Of a stretch of DNA of 64,000 nt, positions 17,260 through 25,556 are shown in pieces; within the stretch, counting starts at the first letter, position 1; each line of letters begins with the position of its first letter. The position numbers were made by a program, and so were the translations under genes. Under the pieces are notes generated by a model. It was not told the origin of the DNA. It saw nothing but the letters and a program-made list of their open reading frames with translations, and made no database searches. The stretch is from Streptomyces sp. CNQ-509. GTDB taxonomy: Bacteria; Actinomycetota; Actinomycetes; Streptomycetales; Streptomycetaceae. Location: assembly GCF_001011035.1 (NCBI RefSeq), contig NZ_CP011492.1:6937447-7001446 (forward strand). The letters are read 5' to 3'.

Positions 17260-18719
17260 GTGCACTCAGACGCCCCGTGGCACTGACACTCTCCATGGTG
17301 GCGAGCCTGGCTCTGGTGGCCGCCGGATGCAGCGGGGACGACAGCTCCTCCGGGCTGCCCGCCGACGAGCAGTCGTCCGCGTTCTCGCCCAAGGACGGCG
17401 ACGGCGTCCGGCTCGGGATCCTGGGCCAGTGCGAGGGCCCGTTCGGCGGGTTCCACGAGGACGTGGCCGCGGGCACGACGCTCGCCTTCGCCCGCTTCGC
17501 CGGCGCGAGCCCGAACTCGTCCACCAGCGCACTGAAGGGCTTCAGCGGCGCGGAGGTCGAGGGCACCCCGATCGAACTCGTCGGCATCGGCTGCGGCGAC
17601 GACACCGCCGACCGCATCCTCCAGGAGGTACGCCGCCTGGTGGAGCAGCAGGGAGCCAACGTCATCATCGGCCCGCTCTCCGGCGACGAGGGCATCGCGG
17701 TCGCCGAGTACGCGAAGGGCAAGCCCGACCTCACGGTGTTCGCGGGCATCTCCGGCTCGCAGGAGCAGACCCTGCAGGTCCAGGCGCCGAACTACTTCCG
17801 TTTCTACGGGGACGGCGCGATCTGGAACGCCGGCCTCGGCGACCTGCTCTACCACGAGGAGGGCTGGCGCAAGGTCGCGGTCATCGCCGACGACTACAGC
17901 TTCGGCCACACCTCGGCGGCCGGCTTCATCGCCGACTTCTGCGGCGTCGGCGGCGAGGTCACCCACCGGGTGTTCCCGCCCCTGGGCACCACCGACTACT
18001 CCTCCTACATCTCCCAGCTCCCGAACCCGGATGAGGTGGACGGCTACTTCTGGGCCGTGGGCGGCACCGGTACGCAGGCCGCGCTTGAGGCGTTCGTCAA
18101 CGCCAAGGGCGACCTCACCGGCGACGAGCACGCGGGCAACTTCTTCTTCAACCCGGACCTCGCCCAGGCGCTCGGCACCGACATCGCCGGCGCGCACGTC
18201 GGCGGCTTCGCCACCCTGCCGGGCGACATCCGGACGCCGGAGATCGAGGAGTACCTGGCGGCCGCCGACGAGACGTGGGAGTCGATACCGGGATCGCTGA
18301 GCGGCAACGATCCCGCCCCACCGTCCACCGCCGCGGCCTTCGGCTTCTTCTACGGGTACTACACGGCCGGCGTGGCGCTGGTCGAAGGACTCAAGGCGGT
18401 CGACGGCGACATCTCCGACCCGCAGGCGTTCCAGGCCGCCGTCGCCGGCCTCACCCTCGACCTGCCGCACGGCAGCATCAGCCTGGACGAGAACCGCAGC
18501 GGCATCGTCGACGTCGGGCTCTCGCGCCTCGTCGTCGACGACTCCGGCGAGGTCGTACAGGAGAGCGTGGCCGTCGTTCCCGGCGTCGACCAGACCTTCG
18601 GCGGCACGTTCAGCCCGGACACCCCGTCGCCGGGCCGGGACTTCCCGGCGTGTGAGAAGCGGGACCTGCCCTGGGAGGGCAAGGCCATCCCCGTCGTCGA
18701 CGGCGCCCCGCAGCGATAG
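17256..18719 (+). CDS. HAAT-type extracellular substrate-binding lipoprotein
   Basis: A 487-residue LivJ-like binding protein, about 100 residues longer than typical amino acid versions. The lipobox is VAAGC with Cys25. The type I binding-protein core starts near residue 50 (VRLGILGQCEGPFGG). It recognises the ligand of the importer 15032-20248. The extra length and the sugar-enzyme context make a non-amino-acid ligand likely; the ligand itself cannot be read from sequence. Confidence 0.9.
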   Translation: MSALRRPVALTLSMVASLALVAAGCSGDDSSSGLPADEQSSAFSPKDGDGVRLGILGQCEGPFGGFHEDVAAGTTLAFARFAGASPNSSTSALKGFSGAEVEGTPIELVGIGCGDDTADRILQEVRRLVEQQGANVIIGPLSGDEGIAVAEYAKGKPDLTVFAGISGSQEQTLQVQAPNYFRFYGDGAIWNAGLGDLLYHEEGWRKVAVIADDYSFGHTSAAGFIADFCGVGGEVTHRVFPPLGTTDYSSYISQLPNPDEVDGYFWAVGGTGTQAALEAFVNAKGDLTGDEHAGNFFFNPDLAQALGTDIAGAHVGGFATLPGDIRTPEIEEYLAAADETWESIPGSLSGNDPAPPSTAAAFGFFYGYYTAGVALVEGLKAVDGDISDPQAFQAAVAGLTLDLPHGSISLDENRSGIVDVGLSRLVVDDSGEVVQESVAVVPGVDQTFGGTFSPDTPSPGRDFPACEKRDLPWEGKAIPVVDGAPQR

Positions 18720-18731
18720 GAGATCCCGGTC

Positions 18732-19520
18732 ATGGCCCACACCAGCACGGTGCCGTCCGAGCCGGCCGGCAGGGCGCCCGTCGTCCAGGTCCGCGCGCTC
18801 ACGGTGGCGTTCGGCGGGCTGCTCGCCCTGAACGGTATCGACCTCGCCGTCACGCGGGGCGAGCGGCTGGCAGTCATCGGCCCGAACGGAGCCGGAAAGA
18901 CCACCCTGTTCAACGTGATCGCCGGCGATGTGACGCCTGTCAGCGGATCCGTCCTCATCAAGGGCGTCGAGTGCGTCCACCGGCCGTCGCGCTACCGCCC
19001 CCGGCTGGGAGTCGCACGGACGTACCAGAAGGCCCGGGCCCTGGCCGGCCTCACCGTACGCGAGAACATCTACCTCGCGCTCGCCGGACTGCGGGGCCGG
19101 CACCGGGCACTGTGGCGGTCGTCCACCGACCGGCGGATGAGCGACGAGGCCGCCGACGTGGCGCGCCGGGTCTGGCTGGCGGGACAGCTCGACGCCACGG
19201 CGGGAGAACTGGCCCACGGGCAGCAGCGCCAACTGGAACTCGGCATGGCCATCGCCACGAGGCCGGACGTGATGCTGCTCGACGAACCGGCGTCCGGCCT
19301 GTCGCGGGGCGAGCGCGAACGCCTCGTCGAACTGCTGGAGTCGTTCGACGAGGAGCTGACCCTGCTGCTCGTCGAGCATGACATGGACGTGGCATTCAGC
19401 ATCGCCCAGCGGGTGGTGGTGATGGCCGACGGGGAGCAGGTCACGGCCGGAACCCCCGCCCAGGTACGCGGTGATCCACACGTCCACCGGATCTACCTGG
19501 GCACGGAGGCACCGCTATGA
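18732..19520 (+). CDS. ABC transporter ATPase (LivG-like)
   Basis: A 262-residue ATPase. Walker A GPNGAGKTT is near residues 53-61, the signature segment is LAHGQQRQLELG (a degenerate LSGGQ typical of LivG), and Walker B with catalytic acid is VMLLDEPA. It forms the ATPase pair with 19517-20248 and is the first of only two ABC ATPases seen in the window. Confidence 0.94.
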   Translation: MAHTSTVPSEPAGRAPVVQVRALTVAFGGLLALNGIDLAVTRGERLAVIGPNGAGKTTLFNVIAGDVTPVSGSVLIKGVECVHRPSRYRPRLGVARTYQKARALAGLTVRENIYLALAGLRGRHRALWRSSTDRRMSDEAADVARRVWLAGQLDATAGELAHGQQRQLELGMAIATRPDVMLLDEPASGLSRGERERLVELLESFDEELTLLLVEHDMDVAFSIAQRVVVMADGEQVTAGTPAQVRGDPHVHRIYLGTEAPL

Positions 19521-20248
19521 GCACGGCCCCCCTTCTCGACGTTCGCCGGCTGCGCTCCGGCTACGGCGCCTCTGTGGTCCTGGAGGAACTCAGCTTCAGC
19601 ATGGGCGTCGAGGCCGTCGGGATCGTCGGCCGCAACGGCATGGGGAAGAGCACGCTCTGCGACACCCTGGTCGGATTCCTTCCGGCGTCGGGCGGGGAGG
19701 TCAGGCTGCGCGGTGAGCGGGTCGAGGGCCGGACGCCGGAGAAGATCGCACGCGCCGGTATCGCCTACGTCCCGCAGGGCCGGCGGCTCTTCCCGTCGCT
19801 GACCGTCGACGAGCACCTGGCCATGCTGGCCAGGCGGGCACGCGCCAAGCGATGGACCCCCGAGGCGGTCTACGAACTCTTCCCGCGGCTGGCCGAGCGC
19901 AAGAAGCACGGCGGTGCCGCCCTCTCCGGCGGCGAGCAGCAGATGCTCGCCGTGGGACGGGCGCTGCTGCTGAACGCGCGCCTGATCGTGATGGACGAGC
20001 CGTCCGAAGGGCTGGCTCCGACCATCGTCGACGTCCTCGTCGACGTCGTGCACCACCTCGTCGACGAGGGGGTGGCCGTACTCGTCGTCGAGCAGAACCT
20101 GCGCGCCGCGGTCCGGATGGCCCGGCGGCAGCTCGTGATGGTGTCCGGCCGGCTGGAGGCCGAGTTCACCGGCGACGACCTGCTCAACCGGCCGGACCTG
20201 CAGAGCAGGTACCTCGGCGTCGGCGGCGCCGGCCGGGCACTCCGGTGA
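19517..20248 (+). CDS. ABC transporter ATPase (LivF-like)
   Basis: A 243-residue ATPase with Walker A GRNGMGKST, signature LSGGEQQ and Walker B LIVMDEPS. Its ATG overlaps the stop of the LivG-like gene (ATGA). This makes the 15032-20248 system a complete, self-energised importer, unlike the three CUT1 systems in the window. Confidence 0.94.
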   Translation: MSTAPLLDVRRLRSGYGASVVLEELSFSMGVEAVGIVGRNGMGKSTLCDTLVGFLPASGGEVRLRGERVEGRTPEKIARAGIAYVPQGRRLFPSLTVDEHLAMLARRARAKRWTPEAVYELFPRLAERKKHGGAALSGGEQQMLAVGRALLLNARLIVMDEPSEGLAPTIVDVLVDVVHHLVDEGVAVLVVEQNLRAAVRMARRQLVMVSGRLEAEFTGDDLLNRPDLQSRYLGVGGAGRALR

Positions 20249-20300
20249 GAGGTCCGGCTCCGCCGTGTGGTGGACGAAGAAGATCGCGAGGGGAGAACCG

Positions 20301-21179
20301 ATGAAGGCGACAAGGACGTTCGGGGTCAACACCTGGGTGTGGACCTCGCCCCTGACCGACCGCAGGCTGGCCGAGCTGGCACCCCGCGTACGGGAGTGGG
20401 GCTTCGACGTGATCGAGCTCCCGGTGGAGAACGTCGGCGACTGGGATCCCGGCCGGGCGGCGAAGCTGCTCGACTCGCTCGGTCTGTCGGCCACCCTCGT
20501 CGTGGCGATGGGACCGGGGCGCGAGCTGGTGGCCGCCGGCGGGGAGACGATCGCCGCCACGCAGGATCTCCTGCGGCGCGTGGTCGACGCGGCGGCCACC
20601 GTGTCCTCGCCGGTCGTCGCGGGCCCCCTGTACGCCTCGGTGGGGCGCACCTGGCGGATGGACGACGCGGAGCGGCGCGCCTGTTACGCGCAGGTGCGGG
20701 ACGGCCTCGCCCCGGTGGTCGAGCATGCGCGTGCAGCCGGCGTCACCGTGGCGGTCGAGCCCCTCAACCGGTACGAGACCAGCGTGGTCAACACCGTCGA
20801 CCAGACTCTGGACGCGCTGGCCGGGCTGCCGGCCGAAGGCTGCGGGGTGGCTCTGGACGTCTACCACATGAACATCGAGGAGCAGGACATCCCGGCGGCC
20901 ATCCGGAGGGCGGGCGACCGGATCGCCCACGTCCAGGTATGCGCCAACGACCGGGGCGCTCCCGGCGCGGACCACCTCGACTGGCCGGGAATCCTCACCG
21001 CGCTCGACGCCGCCGGCTACCGGGGGCCGCTCGTGATCGAGTCGTTCACCGGCGACAACGAGACGATCGCGACGGCCGCCTCGATCTGGCGGGCACTGGC
21101 ACCGAGCCAGGACGCGATCGCCGTCGACGGGCTGTCCTTCCTCGCCGGGCTGTCCGCCGGGCACCACCGCACCCCCTGA
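20301..21179 (+). CDS. D-tagatose 3-epimerase-like sugar isomerase/epimerase (AP endonuclease 2 fold)
   Basis: A 292-residue TIM-barrel, metal-dependent protein. The residues Glu153, Asp186, His189, His210, Arg218 and Glu247 line up in order and spacing with the Glu152/Asp185/His188/His211/Arg217/Glu246 set of D-tagatose 3-epimerase, so the Mn-binding epimerase site is intact. Related folds also include enzymes that act on 3-keto-glycosides. ATG 20301 has GGGGAG about 6 nt upstream; an in-frame GTG at 20265 has no such site. It is 52 nt behind the ATPase and 41 nt before the ThuA protein, in the same direction. Confidence 0.88.
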   Translation: MKATRTFGVNTWVWTSPLTDRRLAELAPRVREWGFDVIELPVENVGDWDPGRAAKLLDSLGLSATLVVAMGPGRELVAAGGETIAATQDLLRRVVDAAATVSSPVVAGPLYASVGRTWRMDDAERRACYAQVRDGLAPVVEHARAAGVTVAVEPLNRYETSVVNTVDQTLDALAGLPAEGCGVALDVYHMNIEEQDIPAAIRRAGDRIAHVQVCANDRGAPGADHLDWPGILTALDAAGYRGPLVIESFTGDNETIATAASIWRALAPSQDAIAVDGLSFLAGLSAGHHRTP

Positions 21180-21220
21180 ATTCTTCGGTCAGCACCCGCC
21201 ACGAAGCGACGGAGAGGACT

Positions 21221-24200
21221 ATGCGACAACGCCATAGAAATGCCCTGCTCACGGTGGTGATCGCGCTCCTGGTCTCGTTCCTTCCAGGAATGGCCACCAG
21301 CGCGGCACAGGACGCCGAGCAGGAATACGATGTGCTCTTCTTCCACAAGACGACCGGCTTCCGGCACGATTCGATCCCGTCCGCCCTGGCGGCGGTCGAA
21401 CAACTCGGCCAGGAGAACGGCTTCACCGTCACCGAGACACAGGACGCCTCGGTCTTCACCGACGAAGGGCTGGCGCAGTACGAGGCCGTCGTCTTCTTCA
21501 CCGACGGTGAGAAAACCCTCGACACCGGGCAGCGGCACGCGTTCGAGCGCTACATCCAGCGCGGCGGAGGATTCGCCGGGCTGCACTCGTCGTCGAACAT
21601 GGACAAGACGGACTGGCCCTGGTGGTCCGAGCTCATGGGCGGCGCGTTCTTCAAGAGCCACCCCTCCGGGGCCGACCAGTTCCAGGAGGCGACCGTACGG
21701 ATAGAGGACCCCGACCACCCGTCGACGGCCGGGCTGCCGGCCGAATGGGTCCGCGAGGACGAGTGGTACAACTTCACCGCCAATCCGCGTGAGGACGTCC
21801 ACGTCCTGGCGACGCTGGACGAGTCGACATACAACCCGGGCCCGGACGCCATGGGCGAGGACCACCCCATCGCCTGGTGCTCCGCCTTCGACGGCGGCCG
21901 GACCTGGTACTCGGCGCTGGGCCACAGCCCGGACGACTACGACGAGCCGCAGTTGCGCCGGCACATCCTCGGCGGCATCGAGTGGGCAGCGGGCACCGCC
22001 GAGGGCGACTGCGGCGAGCCCCGCGAAGGGAGCCCGACGGAGTCCTCCTTCGAGAAAGTCGCGCTGGACGACAACACGGCCAACCCGATGGAACTGGCCG
22101 TCGCCCCCGACGGACGTGTCTTCTACGTCGAGCTGGGCGGCACGGTGAAGCTCTACGACCCCGAGTCCGGCGGCGTGCAGACGGCAGCGCAGATCCCGGT
22201 CCACCGCGGCAACGAGAACGGGCTGCTGGGCATCGCCCTCGACCCCGACTTCGAGACGAACCAGTGGGTCTACCTCTTCTACAGCGCACCGTCGCCCGAG
22301 GTACAGCACGTCTCCAGATTCACCGCCGACGGCGACACCCTGGACATGGAGTCCGAGAAGGTGCTGCTGGAGATCCCGCACCAGCGGGAGGTGTGCTGCC
22401 ACTCCGCCGGCTCGATGAGGTTCGGTCCCGACGGCAGCCTCTTCATCTCCACCGGCGACGACACCGCGCACTTCGCCTCGAACGGCTTCGCCCCGATCGA
22501 CGGGCGCGTCCACGACGACCACAACAGCGAGGACGCCAAGCACTCGTACGACGCGCGACGCACCTCCGGCAACACCAACGACCTGCGCGGCAAGATCCTC
22601 CGGATCAGGCCCGAGGACGACGGCACCTACGCCATCCCGGAGGGCAACCTGTTCCCGCCGGGCACGGAGAAGACACGGCCCGAGATCTACACGATGGGCC
22701 ACCGCAACCCGTTCCGGATCGCCGTCGACGACGAGACCGGCTGGGTCTACGCCGGCGAGGTCGGTCCCGACGCGGGCAGCGACAACGCCGACCGCGGCCC
22801 GCGCGGCTACGACGAGTGGAACCAGATCCGCGAGGCCGGCAACTACGGCTGGCCGTACTGCATCGCCGACAACCAGGCGTACCGCGAATGGGACTTCGCC
22901 TCGGGCACCCCGGGTGAGTCCTTCGACTGCGAGAACGGTCCCGCCAACAGGTCCCCGTTCAACACCGGCCTGGAGACCGTCCCGCCGGCCAAGGACGCCT
23001 TCGTCTGGTACCCGTACGGGGAGTCGCCGCAGTTCCCGGAGCTCCCCCAGGGCGGCGGGCGCTCCGCGTACGCCGGCGACGTGTACCACTACGACCCCGG
23101 ACTGCTGGGAGACGGGCAGTTCCCGGAGTACTACGACGACGCGGTCTTCGTCATGGAATGGTCGCGCAAGTGGATCGGCGCGCTCCGGCTGGACGAGAAC
23201 GGCGACTACAAGAGCTTCGAGCGGTTCATGCCGAACACCACCTTCCGCAGCCCGCACGACATGGAGTTCGGTCCTGACGGGGCGATGTACCTGATCGAGT
23301 GGGGCATGGACTTCAACTACGGCGGGGCGAACGTCAACCCGGACTCGGGCCTCTACAAGATCAACTACACCAAGGGCGCACGCACCCCGGTCGCGAAGGC
23401 GGCCGTCGACAAGGACTCCGGGCCCGCTCCGCTGGACGTCGCCTTCTCCAGCGAGGGCAGCCACGACCCGGACGGCGACGAACTGACGTACACCTGGGAC
23501 CTCGGTGACGGTACGACATCGGACGAACCCGACCCGACCCACACCTACACCGAGCCCGGCGAGTACACCGCGCAACTCACGGTCAGCGACCCGTCGGGAC
23601 GGTCCAGCAGCTCCAACGTCACGATCACCGCGGGGAACACCCGTCCCGAGGTGACCGTGGAACTGCCGTACAACGGCCAGGTCTTCGACTGGGGCGACGA
23701 GATCCCCTTCAAGGTCTCGGTCTCGGACGCCGAGGACGGTTCCGGCAACGCGATCGACTGCGAGCGCGTGACCGTCCAGCAAGGGCTCTACCACGACGAG
23801 GGCGGTAACGCGCACGTGCATCCGGGCGAGGCGCAGAACGGGTGCCAAGGCGTACTCGCCACCCAGAGCGACGCGGAGCACGGCGAAGCCGCGGACATCG
23901 CGCTCACCGTGACCGCCGGCTACACCGACCTCGGTGGCGAGGCCGGCGCCCCTGCGCTCACCGGCGGGGTGACGCACTTCCTGCAGCAGACGCGGAAGGA
24001 GGTCGAGCACTTCGGCGACTCGTCGAAGGTGAGCGTCGGCGACGCGGAAGACGAGGAGACCGGGGGCGGTGAGGCGATCACCGCCGGGGACGGCGCCTGG
24101 GCGTCGTACGACCCCTACAACCTCGACGGCGTCGGCGATGTGACGCTCCGTGCGGCGGCGGCCGAGGACGCCACGGTCGAGGTACGGCGCGGTGCGCCCG

Positions 24201-25294
24201 ACGGCGAACTGCTGGGCAGCGCGGAGATCGAGGGCAACGTCGAGGTGCCGCGGGCCGGCGGCCCGGAGGGCTTCGGCAACGCCGTCCGACTCGGCGGGTC
24301 CGGCGAGTCGGAGAAGGTGGAACTGCCCACGGGCATCGTCGAGGGTGCTGAGGACTTCACCGCCTCGGCATGGGTGAACTGGTCCGGCGGCCAGAGCTGG
24401 GCCCGGATCTTCGACTTCGGCTCCGGCACCGGCACCTACATGTTCCTGACGCCGAGCGCCGGCGGCACCGGCAACCTCAGGTTCGCGATCACGACCGGCT
24501 CCGGCGAGCAGCAGATCGACGGCTCGCAGCCGCTGCCCACCGACGGCTGGCAGCACGTCGCGGTCACGCTGTCGGGCACCACGGGAACGCTGTACCTCAA
24601 CGGAGAGCCGGTCGGGACCAACGACAACATCACGTTGGACCCGTCGGATCTGGGCCCCACGGCGCAGAACTGGATCGGCGACTCCCAGTGGTCGGCGGAC
24701 CCGCTGCTCAACGGCACGGTCGACGATTTCCACCTCTTCGACCGCGCGCTGGCGCCGGGAGAGATCAAGTCGCTGACCGCCGCCCCCGGCGGCGACGTGG
24801 GCGGTGGAAACATCGCCTGGTACCGGTTCGACGAGGACGGCGGCGCGCACGTCGCGGACTCCTCCGAGCAGGGCAACGACGCGCGCATCGTACTCGCCGA
24901 GTCCGCTGCGACCTGGCAGAACGTGACGGTGGACCTGAAGTCGACCGAGGGTACGTTCCCGCTGTACCTCGTCTTCCCGGATGGTCAGGTGCGGGTCAAC
25001 TGGATGGAGTTCGGCAAGTCCGGAGTCGATCCGGGGGAGTGCGCCACTCCCGATCAGCGGGCGACGGTGGTCGTCGGCGACGTCGACAGCGGGGTGAGGA
25101 ACCACGAGGCCGGCGGCGGGTGCACGATCAACGACCGCATCCTGGACGAACAGCCGTGGAGCAGCCCGGGCGAGTTCGGTAGACACGTACGGGAGGTGAC
25201 CGCCGCGCTCATGGACGACGGGGTGATCACCGGGCCGGAAGCCCGTGACATCAGGCGTGCCGCAGCCCGCAGCGAGATCGGCCGCGCCGCGTAG
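21221..25294 (+). CDS. Secreted multidomain ThuA / PQQ-type sugar dehydrogenase with PKD, CBM6-like and LamG domains
   Basis: A 1357-residue exported protein. In order: signal peptide 1-31; ThuA domain about 35-255 (ThuA proteins act in keto-disaccharide metabolism); six-bladed glucose/sorbosone dehydrogenase domain about 277-717, with His394 in a CCHSAG motif and Arg495-Asn496 in GHRNP matching His144 and Arg228-Asn229 of soluble glucose dehydrogenase; PKD domain 720-806; a linker beta domain to about 930; a CBM6-like module split by a LamG domain (about 1017-1225); and a conserved C-terminal tail after 1268. It would oxidise sugars outside the cell if PQQ is available. ATG 21221 has GGAGAGG just upstream. 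Confidence 0.88.
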   Translation: MRQRHRNALLTVVIALLVSFLPGMATSAAQDAEQEYDVLFFHKTTGFRHDSIPSALAAVEQLGQENGFTVTETQDASVFTDEGLAQYEAVVFFTDGEKTLDTGQRHAFERYIQRGGGFAGLHSSSNMDKTDWPWWSELMGGAFFKSHPSGADQFQEATVRIEDPDHPSTAGLPAEWVREDEWYNFTANPREDVHVLATLDESTYNPGPDAMGEDHPIAWCSAFDGGRTWYSALGHSPDDYDEPQLRRHILGGIEWAAGTAEGDCGEPREGSPTESSFEKVALDDNTANPMELAVAPDGRVFYVELGGTVKLYDPESGGVQTAAQIPVHRGNENGLLGIALDPDFETNQWVYLFYSAPSPEVQHVSRFTADGDTLDMESEKVLLEIPHQREVCCHSAGSMRFGPDGSLFISTGDDTAHFASNGFAPIDGRVHDDHNSEDAKHSYDARRTSGNTNDLRGKILRIRPEDDGTYAIPEGNLFPPGTEKTRPEIYTMGHRNPFRIAVDDETGWVYAGEVGPDAGSDNADRGPRGYDEWNQIREAGNYGWPYCIADNQAYREWDFASGTPGESFDCENGPANRSPFNTGLETVPPAKDAFVWYPYGESPQFPELPQGGGRSAYAGDVYHYDPGLLGDGQFPEYYDDAVFVMEWSRKWIGALRLDENGDYKSFERFMPNTTFRSPHDMEFGPDGAMYLIEWGMDFNYGGANVNPDSGLYKINYTKGARTPVAKAAVDKDSGPAPLDVAFSSEGSHDPDGDELTYTWDLGDGTTSDEPDPTHTYTEPGEYTAQLTVSDPSGRSSSSNVTITAGNTRPEVTVELPYNGQVFDWGDEIPFKVSVSDAEDGSGNAIDCERVTVQQGLYHDEGGNAHVHPGEAQNGCQGVLATQSDAEHGEAADIALTVTAGYTDLGGEAGAPALTGGVTHFLQQTRKEVEHFGDSSKVSVGDAEDEETGGGEAITAGDGAWASYDPYNLDGVGDVTLRAAAAEDATVEVRRGAPDGELLGSAEIEGNVEVPRAGGPEGFGNAVRLGGSGESEKVELPTGIVEGAEDFTASAWVNWSGGQSWARIFDFGSGTGTYMFLTPSAGGTGNLRFAITTGSGEQQIDGSQPLPTDGWQHVAVTLSGTTGTLYLNGEPVGTNDNITLDPSDLGPTAQNWIGDSQWSADPLLNGTVDDFHLFDRALAPGEIKSLTAAPGGDVGGGNIAWYRFDEDGGAHVADSSEQGNDARIVLAESAATWQNVTVDLKSTEGTFPLYLVFPDGQVRVNWMEFGKSGVDPGECATPDQRATVVVGDVDSGVRNHEAGGGCTINDRILDEQPWSSPGEFGRHVREVTAALMDDGVITGPEARDIRRAAARSEIGRAA

Positions 25295-25453
25295 GCGGTA
25301 GGCGCTTGCGAACCTGGACGGCGTGCGCGGACTGCGCGGACGCGGTGGCCGAGCTGCTGCGGAGTTCGCTTCGGAGTCGGGGCTGCGTCCCTGGTCGGTA
25401 CCGGCACACATGCCCCTACGAGCCGGCGGCCCAGTAGAGGCTGCGTGAGAAAC

Positions 25454-25487
25454 GGCCCTGACCAGGACGCACGTCCTGGTCAGGGCC
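25454..25487. terminator. Bidirectional hairpin terminator
   Basis: A perfect 15-bp stem (25454-25468 with 25473-25487) and a 4-nt loop sits between the convergent genes ending at 25294 and 25557. Length and position fit a strong shared terminator. Confidence 0.8.
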
Positions 25488-25556
25488 CGACTGCACCGGC
25501 CCGCGGTGATGGCGGTCGGGGTGGCACCACCCGGCTCCGGCGGGGAGTGCGACACG

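Noticed and set aside
15032..20248. Branched-chain amino acid transporter as functional label
   Set aside because: The family match is clear but the surrounding genes all concern sugars and the binding protein is longer than LivJ, so I give the family only and leave the substrate open.
21017..25555. A 1512-codon open frame on the minus strand opposite the ThuA/dehydrogenase gene
   Set aside because: The plus-strand protein has recognisable domains along its length, while the minus frame is Val/Gly/Arg-rich with no domain and no ribosome binding site. High GC content leaves antisense frames open.
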